The notes: a model not told the origin generated them from the letters alone. A stretch of DNA of 18,824 nucleotides from Smittium culicis (GCA_001970855.1 LSSN01003422.1:1-18824), one strand, 5' to 3'. Numbered from the stretch's first letter, positions 1 to 9,427 are shown. Made by a program: numbers and translations.

Positions 1-152
1 TTATTTTATTATTTTATTATTTTATTATTTTATTATTTTATTATTTTATTATTTTATTATTTTATTATTTTATTATTTTATTATTTTATTATTTTATTAT
101 TTTATTATTTTATTATTTTATTATTTTATTATTTTATTATTTTATTATTTTA
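1..152. repeat. (TTATTTTA)n tandem repeat, 19 perfect copies
   Basis: Nineteen uninterrupted copies of the 8-bp unit TTATTTTA run from the first base of the window; the array dissolves into TTTTTATT after 152. The left end is cut by the window, so the true array is longer. No unit varies, which suggests recent slippage expansion or recent homogenisation. The unit is not a known telomere repeat type, and nothing in the sequence gives it a function. Confidence 0.97.
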
Positions 153-802
153 TTTTTATTAGTAAATTTTAATTTTTTTATTCTTGCTTTAAAATTTCAC
201 CCAAATTGCATAATTATTAATATTATTTTATTAAAAATTAAATCATCAAACCAATATAATTGAGCATTTTATAAATATACAATTATACTATAAGATATTA
301 ATTTTTAAGTCAATATTATAGTAAATATAATTCATATTTTTTAAAGGATCAATAGATTATTTTGTCGAATAATTAATCTGATTTTTTTAATTAACATTGA
401 GAGAAATATATGGAGGTATCCAAATATGGATTTTATGCCGGAAAACCTTTCCCATGTATCTTATTTAAAATATGAATATTCGTTTATTAATTTTCATTTA
501 ATTTTCTTCATCATACTTTAATTATGACCACTAATATTATCATTCTTAATTTTTTTTGAATTAATATAGGAAATTTTAAAAAAATTTATATTTTATTACT
601 AAAATTTGAAACTTTTTTTTTAAAATAATATTAAACAATTTATACAATTATCAGGTGTTTTATTATTGCAATAATTTCTTGGAATTATATTTATTAATTA
701 AAATATTCTAATAATTTATAATTATTTTCATTTAATTTTTTTGCTGGTTTATTCTATTTAAAGTATTAATAATGTATTTTTTAATTGAGTATTCCTATGA
801 AT
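153..802. other. AT-rich gene-free stretch
   Basis: Between the tandem repeat and the solo LTR there is no open frame of useful length on either strand. The sequence is A/T homopolymer-rich. A slightly less AT-rich patch at about 395-460 (around ggaggtatccaaatatgg) has no recognisable coding potential. I see no RNA gene or repeat structure here. Confidence 0.7.
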
Positions 803-807
803 ACTTG
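803..807. repeat. Left target-site duplication of solo LTR (acttg)
   Basis: The pentamer acttg lies directly before the TGTCA end of the LTR at 808 and recurs directly after its TGACA end at 1251-1255. A 5-bp duplication is the usual size for Ty3- and Ty1-type integrases. A single pentamer match is weak alone, but it coincides with the expected LTR end motifs on both sides. Confidence 0.72.
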
Positions 808-818
808 TGTCATGAATG

Positions 819-856
819 GAACTTTCTATAACCTTCTAGAATGTTCCAGAATATTC
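819..856 (+). promoter_or_regulatory. Heat-shock-element array (proximal cluster) in LTR U3
   Basis: Heat-shock factor binds alternating nGAAn/nTTCn pentamers spaced exactly 5 bp apart. Here GAA is at 819, TTC 824, TAA 829 (one mismatch to GAA), TTC 834, GAA 839, TTC 844, GAA 849 and TTC 854. That is eight pentamers in one register with one mismatch; the last five are perfect. Three perfect units already define a canonical element. Its position about 250-290 bp upstream of the LTR TATA box fits an enhancer for the element. HSF binding itself is inferred. Confidence 0.75.
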
Positions 857-896
857 AGATATCATCAGCAGCAATGTTCTAGTATGTTATGAAACG

Positions 897-919
897 TTCT
901 AGAATATTTCCGAAATTTC
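897..919 (+). promoter_or_regulatory. Second heat-shock-element cluster in LTR U3
   Basis: TTC at 897, GAA at 902, TTT (one mismatch) at 907, GAA at 912 and TTC at 917 alternate with 5-bp spacing, giving five pentamers with one mismatch. A further TTC at 877 and GAA at 891 lie close by but out of register. With the 819-856 array this makes two strong candidate HSF sites within 100 bp of the LTR left end. Confidence 0.6.
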
Positions 920-993
920 TTATCGATATTAATTTTTCTTACGTAATAATTTTACGTATTCATATTTTTAAACATCGATAACGATTTATTTTC

Positions 994-1019
994 ATTACTA
1001 ATCAAGTTTGATTAGTAAT
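994..1019. repeat. Near-perfect 26-bp palindrome inside the LTR
   Basis: Two 12-bp arms, attactaatcaa and its exact reverse complement, are separated by only 2 bp (gt). It lies between the heat-shock elements and the TATA box, so it could be a dimeric transcription-factor site or form a cruciform. No known factor is assigned. Confidence 0.85.
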
Positions 1020-1108
1020 CAAACAGATATTTTTCTATAGCTTTCTTTTTAGTTTATTCTGTAGTTTTTCTTTTAAGTTTATGACCTAAAACCAAGCAAC
1101 GGAAAAAG

Positions 1109-1116
1109 TATAAAAA
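1109..1116 (+). promoter_or_regulatory. TATA box of the LTR promoter
   Basis: TATAAAAA stands in one of the few G+C-containing parts of the LTR, downstream of the heat-shock clusters and about 70 bp before the AATAAA signals. This is the order expected for U3 promoter then R. Transcription would start about 25-35 bp downstream, near 1140, by analogy with other TATA promoters. Confidence 0.6.
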
Positions 1117-1175
1117 GGTTACGTTTTTCCTGTCTTGAATTCGACATCTAGTATCTTGTATACTTTCTAATAAGT

Positions 1176-1185
1176 AATAAATAAA
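1176..1185 (+). terminator. Candidate polyadenylation signals of the LTR
   Basis: Two overlapping AATAAA hexamers (1176-1181 and 1180-1185) follow the TATA box within the LTR, as expected for the R region of a retrotransposon LTR. In AT-rich DNA this hexamer is common, so the call rests on its position. Confidence 0.45.
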
Positions 1186-1250
1186 TATCTTTATAGTAAA
1201 TATAACTCCTAATTCACTTGCCTTGCACTCTTATAACCCAGATCTTGACA

Positions 1251-1255
1251 ACTTG
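1251..1255. repeat. Right target-site duplication of solo LTR (acttg)
   Basis: This is the second copy of the acttg pentamer, directly after the TGACA end of the LTR and matching 803-807. Confidence 0.72.
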
Positions 1256-1440
1256 AAAATTACAGGAATGATTTTTCTAGCCAAATTAGTCAGAATAAAA
1301 AGAAGTTAGAAACTCAAAGCCGTTATTTCGACCGATAAGGAATTCCATACACCATCTTGATTTCTAGGTCAGTAGCATTGCAGAATTGCTTTAGATGCAG
1401 CTGTATTGTTGGACTGAAAAAAAATTTAAATTTCAGGGTG
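1256..1440. other. Less AT-rich island, no identifiable gene
   Basis: This block, beginning just past the right target-site duplication, is clearly less AT-rich than its surroundings and has a less repetitive texture, which suggests the remains of a gene or transposon. Every frame is broken by stops and no domain motif could be read. It may be the locus into which the LTR inserted. Confidence 0.4.
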
Positions 1441-3467
1441 TAATATTTATTGTCAACTTGGGTGTTAATATTTAATTATTGTTTTTCCAGTTTGATTAGT
1501 TCATTATTTTTTGCAAAAGTATTAGATTGGTATTTTTATTTTAATAATTCGGAAATATAATAAAATTTGTAAATTAAATTGATTTACTTGGTGGGTAAAT
1601 TAAATATTCAAAAATATTTTTTCTATAAAACATAGATAAATCATTCTAACTAGTGATATAATAATAAATTTATATTTTATTACAAAAATAATTTTGGATT
1701 CACGTATAATTTAGATAAAATGAGATAAAAAAGTGTTAATTACTAATAAAATATTCAATAGTTTTGTTTTACTTATTTTAATATTATTACTTCATATTCG
1801 GGTACATAATATTTAGAGCCATAGTAGTTTATTAATTAATTTAATTAATAATAAACAAAATTTTTATCTACATTTCCAAATGAATATTACATCAATTTAT
1901 TCAAAACGTAATTTCTGTTGATGGATGAAGTCTCATAAATGGCTCAGGGGAATTTCTTTGACAATTATATACCCTGCAGTATAATTATTGTATTTATGAT
2001 TCGATAAAGAAATTTGAAACTAAATTTATAGGTTTATTAATAGCAGAAAAGCTATTAGTGAATCTCTGATATAGGAAATTCCATCTTGGCTAAGTTATAT
2101 ATATCACTTGTTGTGAAAGGTAAAAGTAGTATCAAGAGCTGATAGAAATGGGCTGAAAATTAAGCTAACCAGTGCAAAATAAGAGATTCAAAAAGCTTAA
2201 AATAAAATATTTAATTTTTATATCATAAATATTAGTTGACAAAATTTAATTATTCATTAAATCGATAGGTCATATTCAGTTTTTAGCCATTAATAATAAA
2301 ATGCGATTTGTAAAATTTCCTTATTCAATATATTTAAATTTAGATATTAGCTACAGATAATTGGATTCGCTCAATAGTATTGTTATATTTAAAATAGATT
2401 AATCGAAAAAAAATACAAAAGGAAAAATATAATAGAAAAAGTTTCGCTCATCAAAAGAATCTCTTATATAAGTTATTCTAAATAAATCACCATTAACTAT
2501 TAGTAATTGAGTACATACGGAATTATTTACATTTAATAATAAACTGTATAACTAGTGAGTTATACAATATTTCTACGAATTATAACCACTTGAGTGACAA
2601 AACAGCCTACCAAAGAGGTGAACCGATTCGAAAATTAAAATATTCTAATAAAATGTTTATTTCTAAAGTTATATGATAAAATATAAAATTGGAAAATATT
2701 TTTTGGGTATATTTTAAAACCTGCTTTAAAAAATATCAATATTATATATTTTTTTGTATTGTTTTGAATATTTAAGTGGAATGTCAAAAAATTTCGAATA
2801 TTAAAATATAAGTATAATATTTATACATAAATTTTACCTAAAATTAGGTAATAGGAATAGTAAATCCATATTATAAATAGAAAGCAATTTATAGTAACCA
2901 AATTTTATGTGGGATTCAGATATAAATATTCGTTTACAAAGAAGCAGAAGCGGATGGCTTGTTTCCCTTAGAATCATAAAAATAATATCTGGGATTCAGT
3001 TTATATATATTTTTTTGAAAATCATTTTTAATTTAATTTTATTTATTTAAAGATAATATCGAAGAAACAAAAAAATATATAAAAAAAATTAACACTCAAT
3101 TAAATAAAAAAAAAAAAGAAGCTTGCAGAGTAAAATATGATACGTTGGCTCTCTAAATCAAAGAGTGTCAGTTGCGGGAAGGACAGCATTCAGAATAAAT
3201 GCATCGCACGACAAAAATAATCAAATGATTATTATATAACAGCCACAAAAATGTAAATCAGATTATGGGTATGATTTTTAATAAATATCATAAACAAAAA
3301 ATTTTTTTTGTACCTCGTAAATAATTATGTTAGATGCAAATATTTAAAAATAGCAGTTTACTTTGAAAATTTTAATTAATAAAAATTGTTAATATCAACA
3401 ATCCTTTTTAAATCTCGTTGAACATTATCATAGTAATTTGGATAACAACTCGAACCAATTAAAGTAT
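1441..3467. other. AT-rich stretch with two small islands
   Basis: No open frame worth calling exists on either strand. Small less AT-rich patches occur at about 1915-1985, 2060-2180 and 2935-2970, and a larger one at 3120-3220 (around gttgcgggaaggacagcatt). A 10-bp direct repeat, TGGGATTCAG, occurs at 2910-2919 and 2990-2999, enclosing 70 bp. None resolves to a known family. Confidence 0.5.
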
Positions 3468-3510
3468 TTAAACAACTGCTTTTCTTTTAGCGGAAAAGTT
3501 AGTTGTTTAA
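3468..3510. repeat. Interrupted inverted repeat (hairpin-forming)
   Basis: TTAAACAACT at 3468-3477 pairs exactly with AGTTGTTTAA at 3501-3510. Inside, TTTTC (3480-3484) can pair with GAAAA (3493-3497), leaving a loop of eight bases. The structure is a 10+5 bp stem with small internal mismatches. It could be the remnant of a miniature inverted-repeat element or a structured UTR; there is no adjoining gene to decide. Confidence 0.55.
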
Positions 3511-3703
3511 CCCTTTAAAATAATTATTCACTTATTTTACTTTTAAAGTTCCTCAAAAGTTATCATTAATAGTATTATATATTTAAATTTTTTCTAAATA
3601 AAAATTATTTTAGTTTATCCATTATCTTACTCTAATGTTTGCTATTTTTAGGAATATAAAAACCCATTTTGATTACTGTATTTTTAACTGCTTTAATTGT
3701 GGT

Positions 3704-4189
3704 TTATTTTATTCTTGAAACATTTATTATTTCAAATTCGATTTTATTCAGGTTATTACTGCTAGATAAACATAATATGAGATCCATATTCTCATTTATT
3801 TCATTTCTTGTATATGATATGTATATCATAACAGCAGCTTTATGAATGTTATTGTTTGCTGTTTTCGATATTTCACTGCTACTATTTATTCTCATTGATA
3901 ATGATATTGAACGTTTTTTTGGCATAATGAATTTTATTAATAGCCCTGTACGCCTATCATAAAAAAAATTTGTAGCTAGATTATTCTGATTACTTCTGGC
4001 GCTGATATTTGTATTTTCATCGTAATCGCATCACCAATTAAACTGTGTTTGTTCGTTTTCCTGTTCTTTTTTGCTTTTTACAGTCTTACTTTATTTTTTC
4101 TGGTTTTTTTTTTGTTGAAATGTGAACGTTGTATCGCCTTCAACAAATTTTCTAACTCTTGTACACTTTATTTGATTCGTTTCTGACAT
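3704..4189 (-). pseudogene. Possible degraded coding island, unknown product
   Basis: On the minus strand an ATG at 4189 opens a 32-codon ORF (start MSETNQIKCTRV) ending at 4091 in a run of A-rich codons. About 165 bp further on, a second ORF (3925-3704, 73 aa, start MPKKRSISLSMR) follows. Both have higher G+C and more polar, less Asn/Ile/Lys-biased composition than random frames nearby, and lie in the same less AT-rich island. Read together they look like pieces of one broken gene disrupted by indels near the long A run at 4093-4120. No domain is recognised. They could equally be chance frames. Confidence 0.3.
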
Positions 4190-7100
4190 TTTAAATTCTA
4201 GTATGATATATTTTTTATAAATAAAATAATAACGCTTACTATTTATACTTTTTCATCAAGCTGAATCAAAACTTGGGTCAAACAAATATTATGTCAAACT
4301 ATATTAAAAAAATATAGCTAGTGGATATAATAGAATGCATAATATTACTACAAATTTAAAATTTACTATATTTAAAAAAAAAATTTCTACATTTAGCGCA
4401 TAAAATACAATCTAGAATTTCATAGCATTTACTTTTTAAAAACATAAATTCTATATGTTAATTTAAGTATACTAATTAATACAAATTTATTAATCTAATA
4501 ATCGGGATAAATTTTTGACAGATAGCCATTAAATAAAGGGAACTAATAAACCTGAGCATCATAAAAAATTATTAATGATTGATTAATTTTAGATTTTTCT
4601 TATATGTATAATTTGATATATATGTAAATTTTACTATTATCCTATTAATAAATATTATAATTGAATAAGTATATATAAATTAATATATATTTTACACCTT
4701 GTATGCTTTTTTTATAATTCGGTATTGAATGTATCGATAATTACTTGAAAATTTTCGTTATATTCATATTAATATTATAAGAAATAGAGAATGTAAGAAT
4801 TCATTCTTACAGCCTCATTGTATCTAACAATCCCAGGTTGTACAATGATCACAGTAAATCCTATACCATATCGCAAACGTTTTACAATTACACTATAAAT
4901 AACTTTTACTTTACAAAGATATTTAAAATACTGGTTTCCCATCTCGTGGAAAAGCAAATCGTTTAATCTGTGATAATCTCCTTTAGTTTCTTATTCCTTT
5001 ATTTCATCCCTTTCCCAAAAAGTATTAATTAAATAAATATATTAATCCTCAAGCTTTAGTCTCACCTTTTACAGAGTAGCAGGATAAAAATCAAGCTAAT
5101 TTAATAAAATTGTATTCAAACTTATTAACCTGCACAATAATTCTACATAATATTAAAATTAAGACGAGTATTTAATTAAAAATATCGATAAAGCTATTGT
5201 CTATCTGCTTTGTTTAATATATTAAAATAGTCAACAGAGTTTAATTGAATATATTAAATATACTACAATTTTATTTGGCAATTTAAGTATCCAATAAATG
5301 AATATGATAGATAATCGTGGCGAATATTTGTACAATTTGGATTAAAAAATATTTAAAAAGATTAGAATATGCATAACTAGTGGTTAAATAATTCAGTAAA
5401 AAAAAAAAAATGATATTATGAACGAAAAAAACATAAAAAATTATAATTTGATACATAAAATTGATATTTTATATAATTGATAAAAAGAAAAATTATTTAT
5501 AATTAGTTGACAATAAAAATTAGAAAAATAATCTAGGTTCAAGGATAAATTCACTTGCTAGTAAATTTAGCGATATAAAAAAGGCAGTAAAAAAGTGCAC
5601 ATCAAATGATCCTAGAAAAATTCAAATAAAAAAAATAAGCCTAAAGTAAAAACAGCGATAAAATAAAGACCTAGACAAAAAAAAAAAAGATAGAAATTAG
5701 CGAAAATTAAAAATTAAAATTAGTGTAACAAAATTAAAAACTTGTAGATAAAAAAAAGAGTCAAAGAATTTCTCTAGAAAAAAAAATGGTGAAATAAATT
5801 CAACGGATAGAAACATAAAAAAATATAAATTATATTTTTTACCTTCATTAAATATTTAAATATAATTTAAAATATATAAGAATAACAGCAATTAACAATC
5901 AATCACACGAATGATAGAATTTAAAACCGAACAAGATAATAAAAAAGAATGATTACTGATTTAAAAATAAACATTGTATACACAAAATATAAATATAGTT
6001 TAATTAAAAAAAAGCTGCAGTATACAACGTTTCTCAAGCTCGGGTAAATGATACAGAATAAAAGCACATGTACCGTTATGTTCAAATGAATATGAAATTT
6101 ACGATTAGCTAATGCTGAATATATCGAGTACTTGTCATTCACAGAAACAGATGCATGTTCTTGTTCGTATATTATATCGCAATCTGCTTTAGTTAGCCAC
6201 TTTTAAAAGAGAAATTCGCTCGTATTAATTATAATATTTTTTCATGAAATTTTTTTCTTATTTTTTCAGTATAATGATAAATATATAAAGTTTTTAAAAA
6301 TATTTATAGCATAAATTCAAAATTACAATTGTTATATTAAATCTTATTAAGCTTTAAAATAATTTACTTGGATTTTATGTTATAACTATGCTATTTAAAA
6401 TTTACATATATTTATTTAGCTAATAATGTATATTAATATCATAAGACAATATCAATAATTAATTTATAATATCTCGTACAAATTAAAACAACTTTTTAGC
6501 TCTAACTTTTAAAAAATTTCAAGATATGCGCTTATTTTTTATTAATTATAATTATAACTCTATTTTTTATTTACAATTTACAATTTATTATATTTTATAA
6601 TTTATATTTATTAGAAAATACTATTTCAGCAGTTATTAATATCATAAGCGATGTATAATTATAACTTTTAGGTTGTTTATATGCCTAATAATATCATTGG
6701 ATTATATAACAATAGTTTTTCTAGTCTGTTTTGCGGAAATTCAAGTAGGATGATGTATAGATGGTATCTCCAGTGAATTTTGAAAACCAATTATATTCTT
6801 CATCTATTGTAATATGATTTACACATATTTATCATTACAGATTTAACCAAAAAATTCATTACCGAAGGTTGATACGAATCGGATCTTGCTATTACCGATA
6901 TTTTTAATGATTTGATCTAGTTTTCTGAAAATCTCGAGACTAATTCATTAGATTGAAGTGGAAAAATTCCTCAATAATTACAGTCTAAAGAATATATGAT
7001 AATTTTATCGGTGGAATTTTAGACTAAAAAAAGTTTTCTGATTCTGAAATATAAATTGAATCAAAATTCTATACGATGTCAATTTCGAAGAATCAATTAC

Positions 7101-7394
7101 TCAAAGTGATTTAATCGGAATTTCAATTTACTAAAAAACTTTATTCATATTTTTTGTTCAAAGCCATTATTAGATATATTAAAAAATTATTTCATATTTT
7201 AAAAGTATATATAATTATAAAATCATTTTAAAAATTATCATGAATAAATCAATTAGATAATATAATTGAATATTTATTGAAATTGCATGTGGATTTGACA
7301 ATATATTATCTCTTTGAGTTTTCATAAAAAGATTTTATTTAATAGTTATAGAAAGAATTTAAATTTTAAATTTAATCAATTTAATGAGCATGTC
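4190..7394. other. Long AT-rich desert
   Basis: Over three kilobases hold no convincing gene, and short frames inside have no recognisable motif. From about 5395 to 5830 the plus strand is strongly A-rich with many A runs and few T runs, a clear strand asymmetry. From about 6720 to 7100 there is a less AT-rich patch in which one plus frame (from about 6822) reads protein-like, but it has about six stops in 90 codons, no better than chance at this composition. Confidence 0.6.
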
Positions 7395-7525
7395 ATAATC
7401 ACATTTGTAATGGATCAATCGGCGACCAAATGTCTACCAACCAATGATCTTCCTTATCTTTCCCATCCCATTGGCTCACCCTTCCTTTCACCTTACCGAT
7501 CAGTTCACTTGTTCGTTTCATATAT
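7395..7525. promoter_or_regulatory. Pyrimidine-rich island with CCAAT-like motifs
   Basis: This block has C/T-rich runs on the plus strand (about 7445-7510) and contains both CCAAT (7441-7445, in accaatgatc) and its complement ATTGG (near 7470, in cccattggctc). Inverted CCAAT boxes with a pyrimidine tract resemble a fungal promoter or 5' leader, but no intact gene lies on either side. It may be a promoter relic or transposon leader. Confidence 0.25.
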
Positions 7526-7880
7526 ATTGACAGCATAATCCTTTTTACGAAAGTTATGCTGTTCAACAAGTTTAATTCCTCCCAGTACCCTGGTTATTTA
7601 TACACTTATTATTTTTTTACTAAATAAATTATGACTTAAAAATCTCCACCCTGACAGAGCATATAAAATTAAAATCATAATGTGATATCTAAATAATTTT
7701 ACATTTAAATGGTTAAAAATATAAATAAAAAATTATTTTCATGTAAATATCGTGAACTTATAATAGCCAATAAATAATCGTTAAAGTCATATAATTTTAT
7801 CTGAATTTCAATTAAATAACTGGAATTATCGTTGATCAGCGAATTTAGCAAGCAGATATATAATAAATTTAAACATTTTT

Positions 7881-8280
7881 TTATTCATCTAATTTAATTT
7901 TTTTTGAGTAATAGATATTATTTTTACAATGGAAAAGATTATTTATATCCAAAGGAAATATGTTGCACCAAATAATGCAATCAAAAGTAACATATGGCTC
8001 TTCAGAATACAACATAAAAGTCACGATAGGATAGGCAGTTAACGTCGTATTCGGACCTTGAGGGACAAATTCGGCAATTGCCCCACACTTTTCAGCATTT
8101 TCAAGCGTGCTAAAAGTGGCAGGGTCTTTAAGACTTGAACTCGGTTTTAATTTCAGTGACGTGGTTGTGGCCGAGTTCTTCAGTTGGGAGGTCGAAATCC
8201 TCTAGGTAGTCCGCCCCAAATAGTGGGGGAGTGCGGAGGGGGGAGGACTGGTTACTGGAAGTGGGGGTGATTTCTGACAT
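7881..8280 (-). pseudogene. Truncated, frameshifted gag-like ORF of an LTR retroelement
   Basis: An ATG at 8280 opens 50 codons (start MSEITPTSSNQS, Pro/Ser-rich then acidic) ending in TAA at 8128-8130. A second frame, shifted by +1 and open from 8138 to a stop at 7881-7883, continues with ordinary protein-like composition (for example DPATFSTLENAEKC) until about 7960, where AT-rich filler begins. One indel near 8130-8140 would join the frames. The 50-aa start, preceded by a long untranslated leader in an LTR-like island, suits an N-terminal gag. The rest of gag and all of pol are absent. The family is not recognised and no zinc knuckle is present in the remaining part; another capsid-like or host protein is possible. 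Confidence 0.45.
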
Positions 8281-8624
8281 TTTATAGTGACAGTAATAAG
8301 GTAAGTTTATCTTTTAGGATTCTGGCTTTTCGTAAAGAAAATTCGAGTGTGAATTTGGTAATAAACTTTAAAAGTTTTGCGTAGTTATCAGAATTTCAGG
8401 TTTAGAATTTTTGTATAGTATAATTTATTTATAAGTAATAAATTCAAATAAAAAATAAAAATTATAAAAGCTAAAAATTATATAGAGGACGCGGGGGGCG
8501 TTTTCCAGAAGTCCCGATGTGTGTGTTTATATCAGTGTAGTTAGGTCGCAACTATATCTTTCTACGGTTCCCTAATGCATAATTTCTAGCAGTTCACCAC
8601 CTTGTAGCCTTAGCTGTTTCTAGG

Positions 8625-8694
8625 TAGTTCTAGTCTTATAAATTACCCTTGGTAAAAATCTAATGGCTAATTTTGTTAGTTCTAGACTTATAAA
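8625..8694 (-). repeat. Pair of 18-bp direct repeats in the LTR/leader
   Basis: TAGTTCTAGTCTTATAAA (8625-8642) recurs as TAGTTCTAGACTTATAAA (8677-8694), with one difference in 18 bases and a 52-bp period. Duplicated short motifs of this kind are common in LTR regulatory regions; a function is not known. Confidence 0.7.
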
Positions 8695-9393
8695 AATTAA
8701 TTTTATATTAGTTTAATAATTAGAATTGATGTACATCGAGAATGCTTTAATAATTGTAGCTGTAAAATTAAATTGAAGTTTGATGAAGGCTTGTATTCTG
8801 TTATGCTATGCATCTAGATATACAGCCATGAATTGAGGTTTATTTCATATACCAAGTGGAATTCCCAGGAGTTCTGGCCCTGCAATATATACATAAAATC
8901 CAATAAGGACACAGTATAGCATTGAGGGATCTCAACTGGCCTAACTTCATCGACAATAACTGCTAAACGTCCCCCTAGCAACTGCGCCTCCGCTAACTTA
9001 ACTAAGCACTGGGTTCGACTCACTCTGGGCACTACGTGGTAGGTATACCTTTCTGCGAATGCAACTACACGAAGCGAGCAGCAACAGCCTACCCTTGCGG
9101 GTAGACACCAGTCAGCCTATACCTAGAGTTCCGCTCTAGTCCCGTCGACCCCCAGCATCGCGTACCCGTCTCAACCCACGAACACACCCGATCTTACTCC
9201 GAGGTGTATACAATGGAGAGCCAGACTACCCGTGGAGCACTTGTATATAGAGGTCTAGGTAGGGGATTAAATCCTACACTAGAATAACTTAGTGCTAGGT
9301 AAATACCTTGTGCACTTTTAATAATTAAATTACTATAACGTGAAATAATTTTACTGGCTAAGAGGGTTACGCTCTTTTTTCCAGGATCGTTGA

Positions 9394-9419
9394 TTATGTG
9401 GGGTAACCTCCCCACATAA
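9394..9419. repeat. Terminal hairpin of the minus-strand LTR island
   Basis: TTATGTGGGG (9394-9403) and its exact reverse complement CCCCACATAA (9410-9419) are separated by 6 bp. The structure lies at the right boundary of the G+C-rich island, where the LTR would begin on the minus strand. A G4/C4 palindrome in DNA this AT-rich is conspicuous and could be a terminus recognised by the integrase or a regulatory site. Confidence 0.8.
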
Positions 9420-9427
9420 CCAAAACA

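Larger units (their letters stand above)
808..1250 (+). mobile_element. Solo LTR of an LTR retrotransposon, 443 bp
   Basis: The segment starts TGTCATG and ends CTTGACA, giving a perfect 5-bp terminal inverted repeat (TGTCA/TGACA) with canonical TG...CA ends, and is bounded by the pentamer acttg on both sides. Internal landmarks fit U3-R-U5 in plus orientation: a dense upstream regulatory block, a TATA box at 1109-1116, and AATAAA signals at 1176-1185. No gag, pol or second LTR adjoins it. Because duplications flank a single LTR, the likely origin is LTR-LTR recombination that removed the internal region. Its G+C is visibly above the flanks. The family (Ty3 or Ty1 type) cannot be told without internal sequence. 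An alternative end a few bases earlier, in the ttcacttgcc region, was considered but lacks the inverted terminus. Confidence 0.75.
8281..9419 (-). mobile_element. Probable LTR plus leader of a minus-strand LTR retrotransposon
   Basis: This non-coding island of much higher G+C ends sharply on the right in a hairpin (9394-9419) and runs on its left into the start codon of the gag-like ORF. In minus orientation it has a candidate TATA motif (ctatatac region near 9240) and an AATAAA (near 8840). A repeated 18-mer and a short hairpin lie inside it. It is interpreted as U3-R-U5 plus primer-binding leader. The exact LTR boundaries, a primer-binding site and target-site duplications could not be fixed: the right end reads TGTTTTGGTTATG rather than a clean TGTTATG. 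Two frames of about 72 codons inside it (8814-9032 and 9194-9415) have no motif and look accidental. Confidence 0.5.

Noticed and set aside
2910..2999. 10-bp direct repeat TGGGATTCAG as a target-site duplication of a 70-bp insertion
   Set aside because: The enclosed 70 bp has no terminal repeats or tail, so the pair may be coincidental.
6822..7115. Plus-strand frame that reads protein-like with interruptions
   Set aside because: About six stops in 90 codons is near the chance rate at this composition, and no family motif appears, unlike the 9924-10500 relic.
4775..7538. Short frames at 4775-4957, 5921-6142 and 7314-7538
   Set aside because: Composition matches surrounding AT desert, there are no motifs, and some begin at non-ATG codons.
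8470..8510. Primer-binding site for the minus-strand LTR (TGGAAAACGCC)
   Set aside because: It is not preceded by a CA LTR end and does not resemble the 3' end of a tRNA that I know.
8990..9030. GGTTCGACTC resembling a tRNA T-arm
   Set aside because: Flanking bases do not form the 5-bp T stem and no acceptor, D or anticodon arms can be paired around it.
8814..9415. Two minus-strand frames of about 72 codons (8814-9032 and 9194-9415)
   Set aside because: They start at weak codons, have no motif and lie inside the LTR/leader island, so they look like accidental frames in less AT-rich non-coding sequence.
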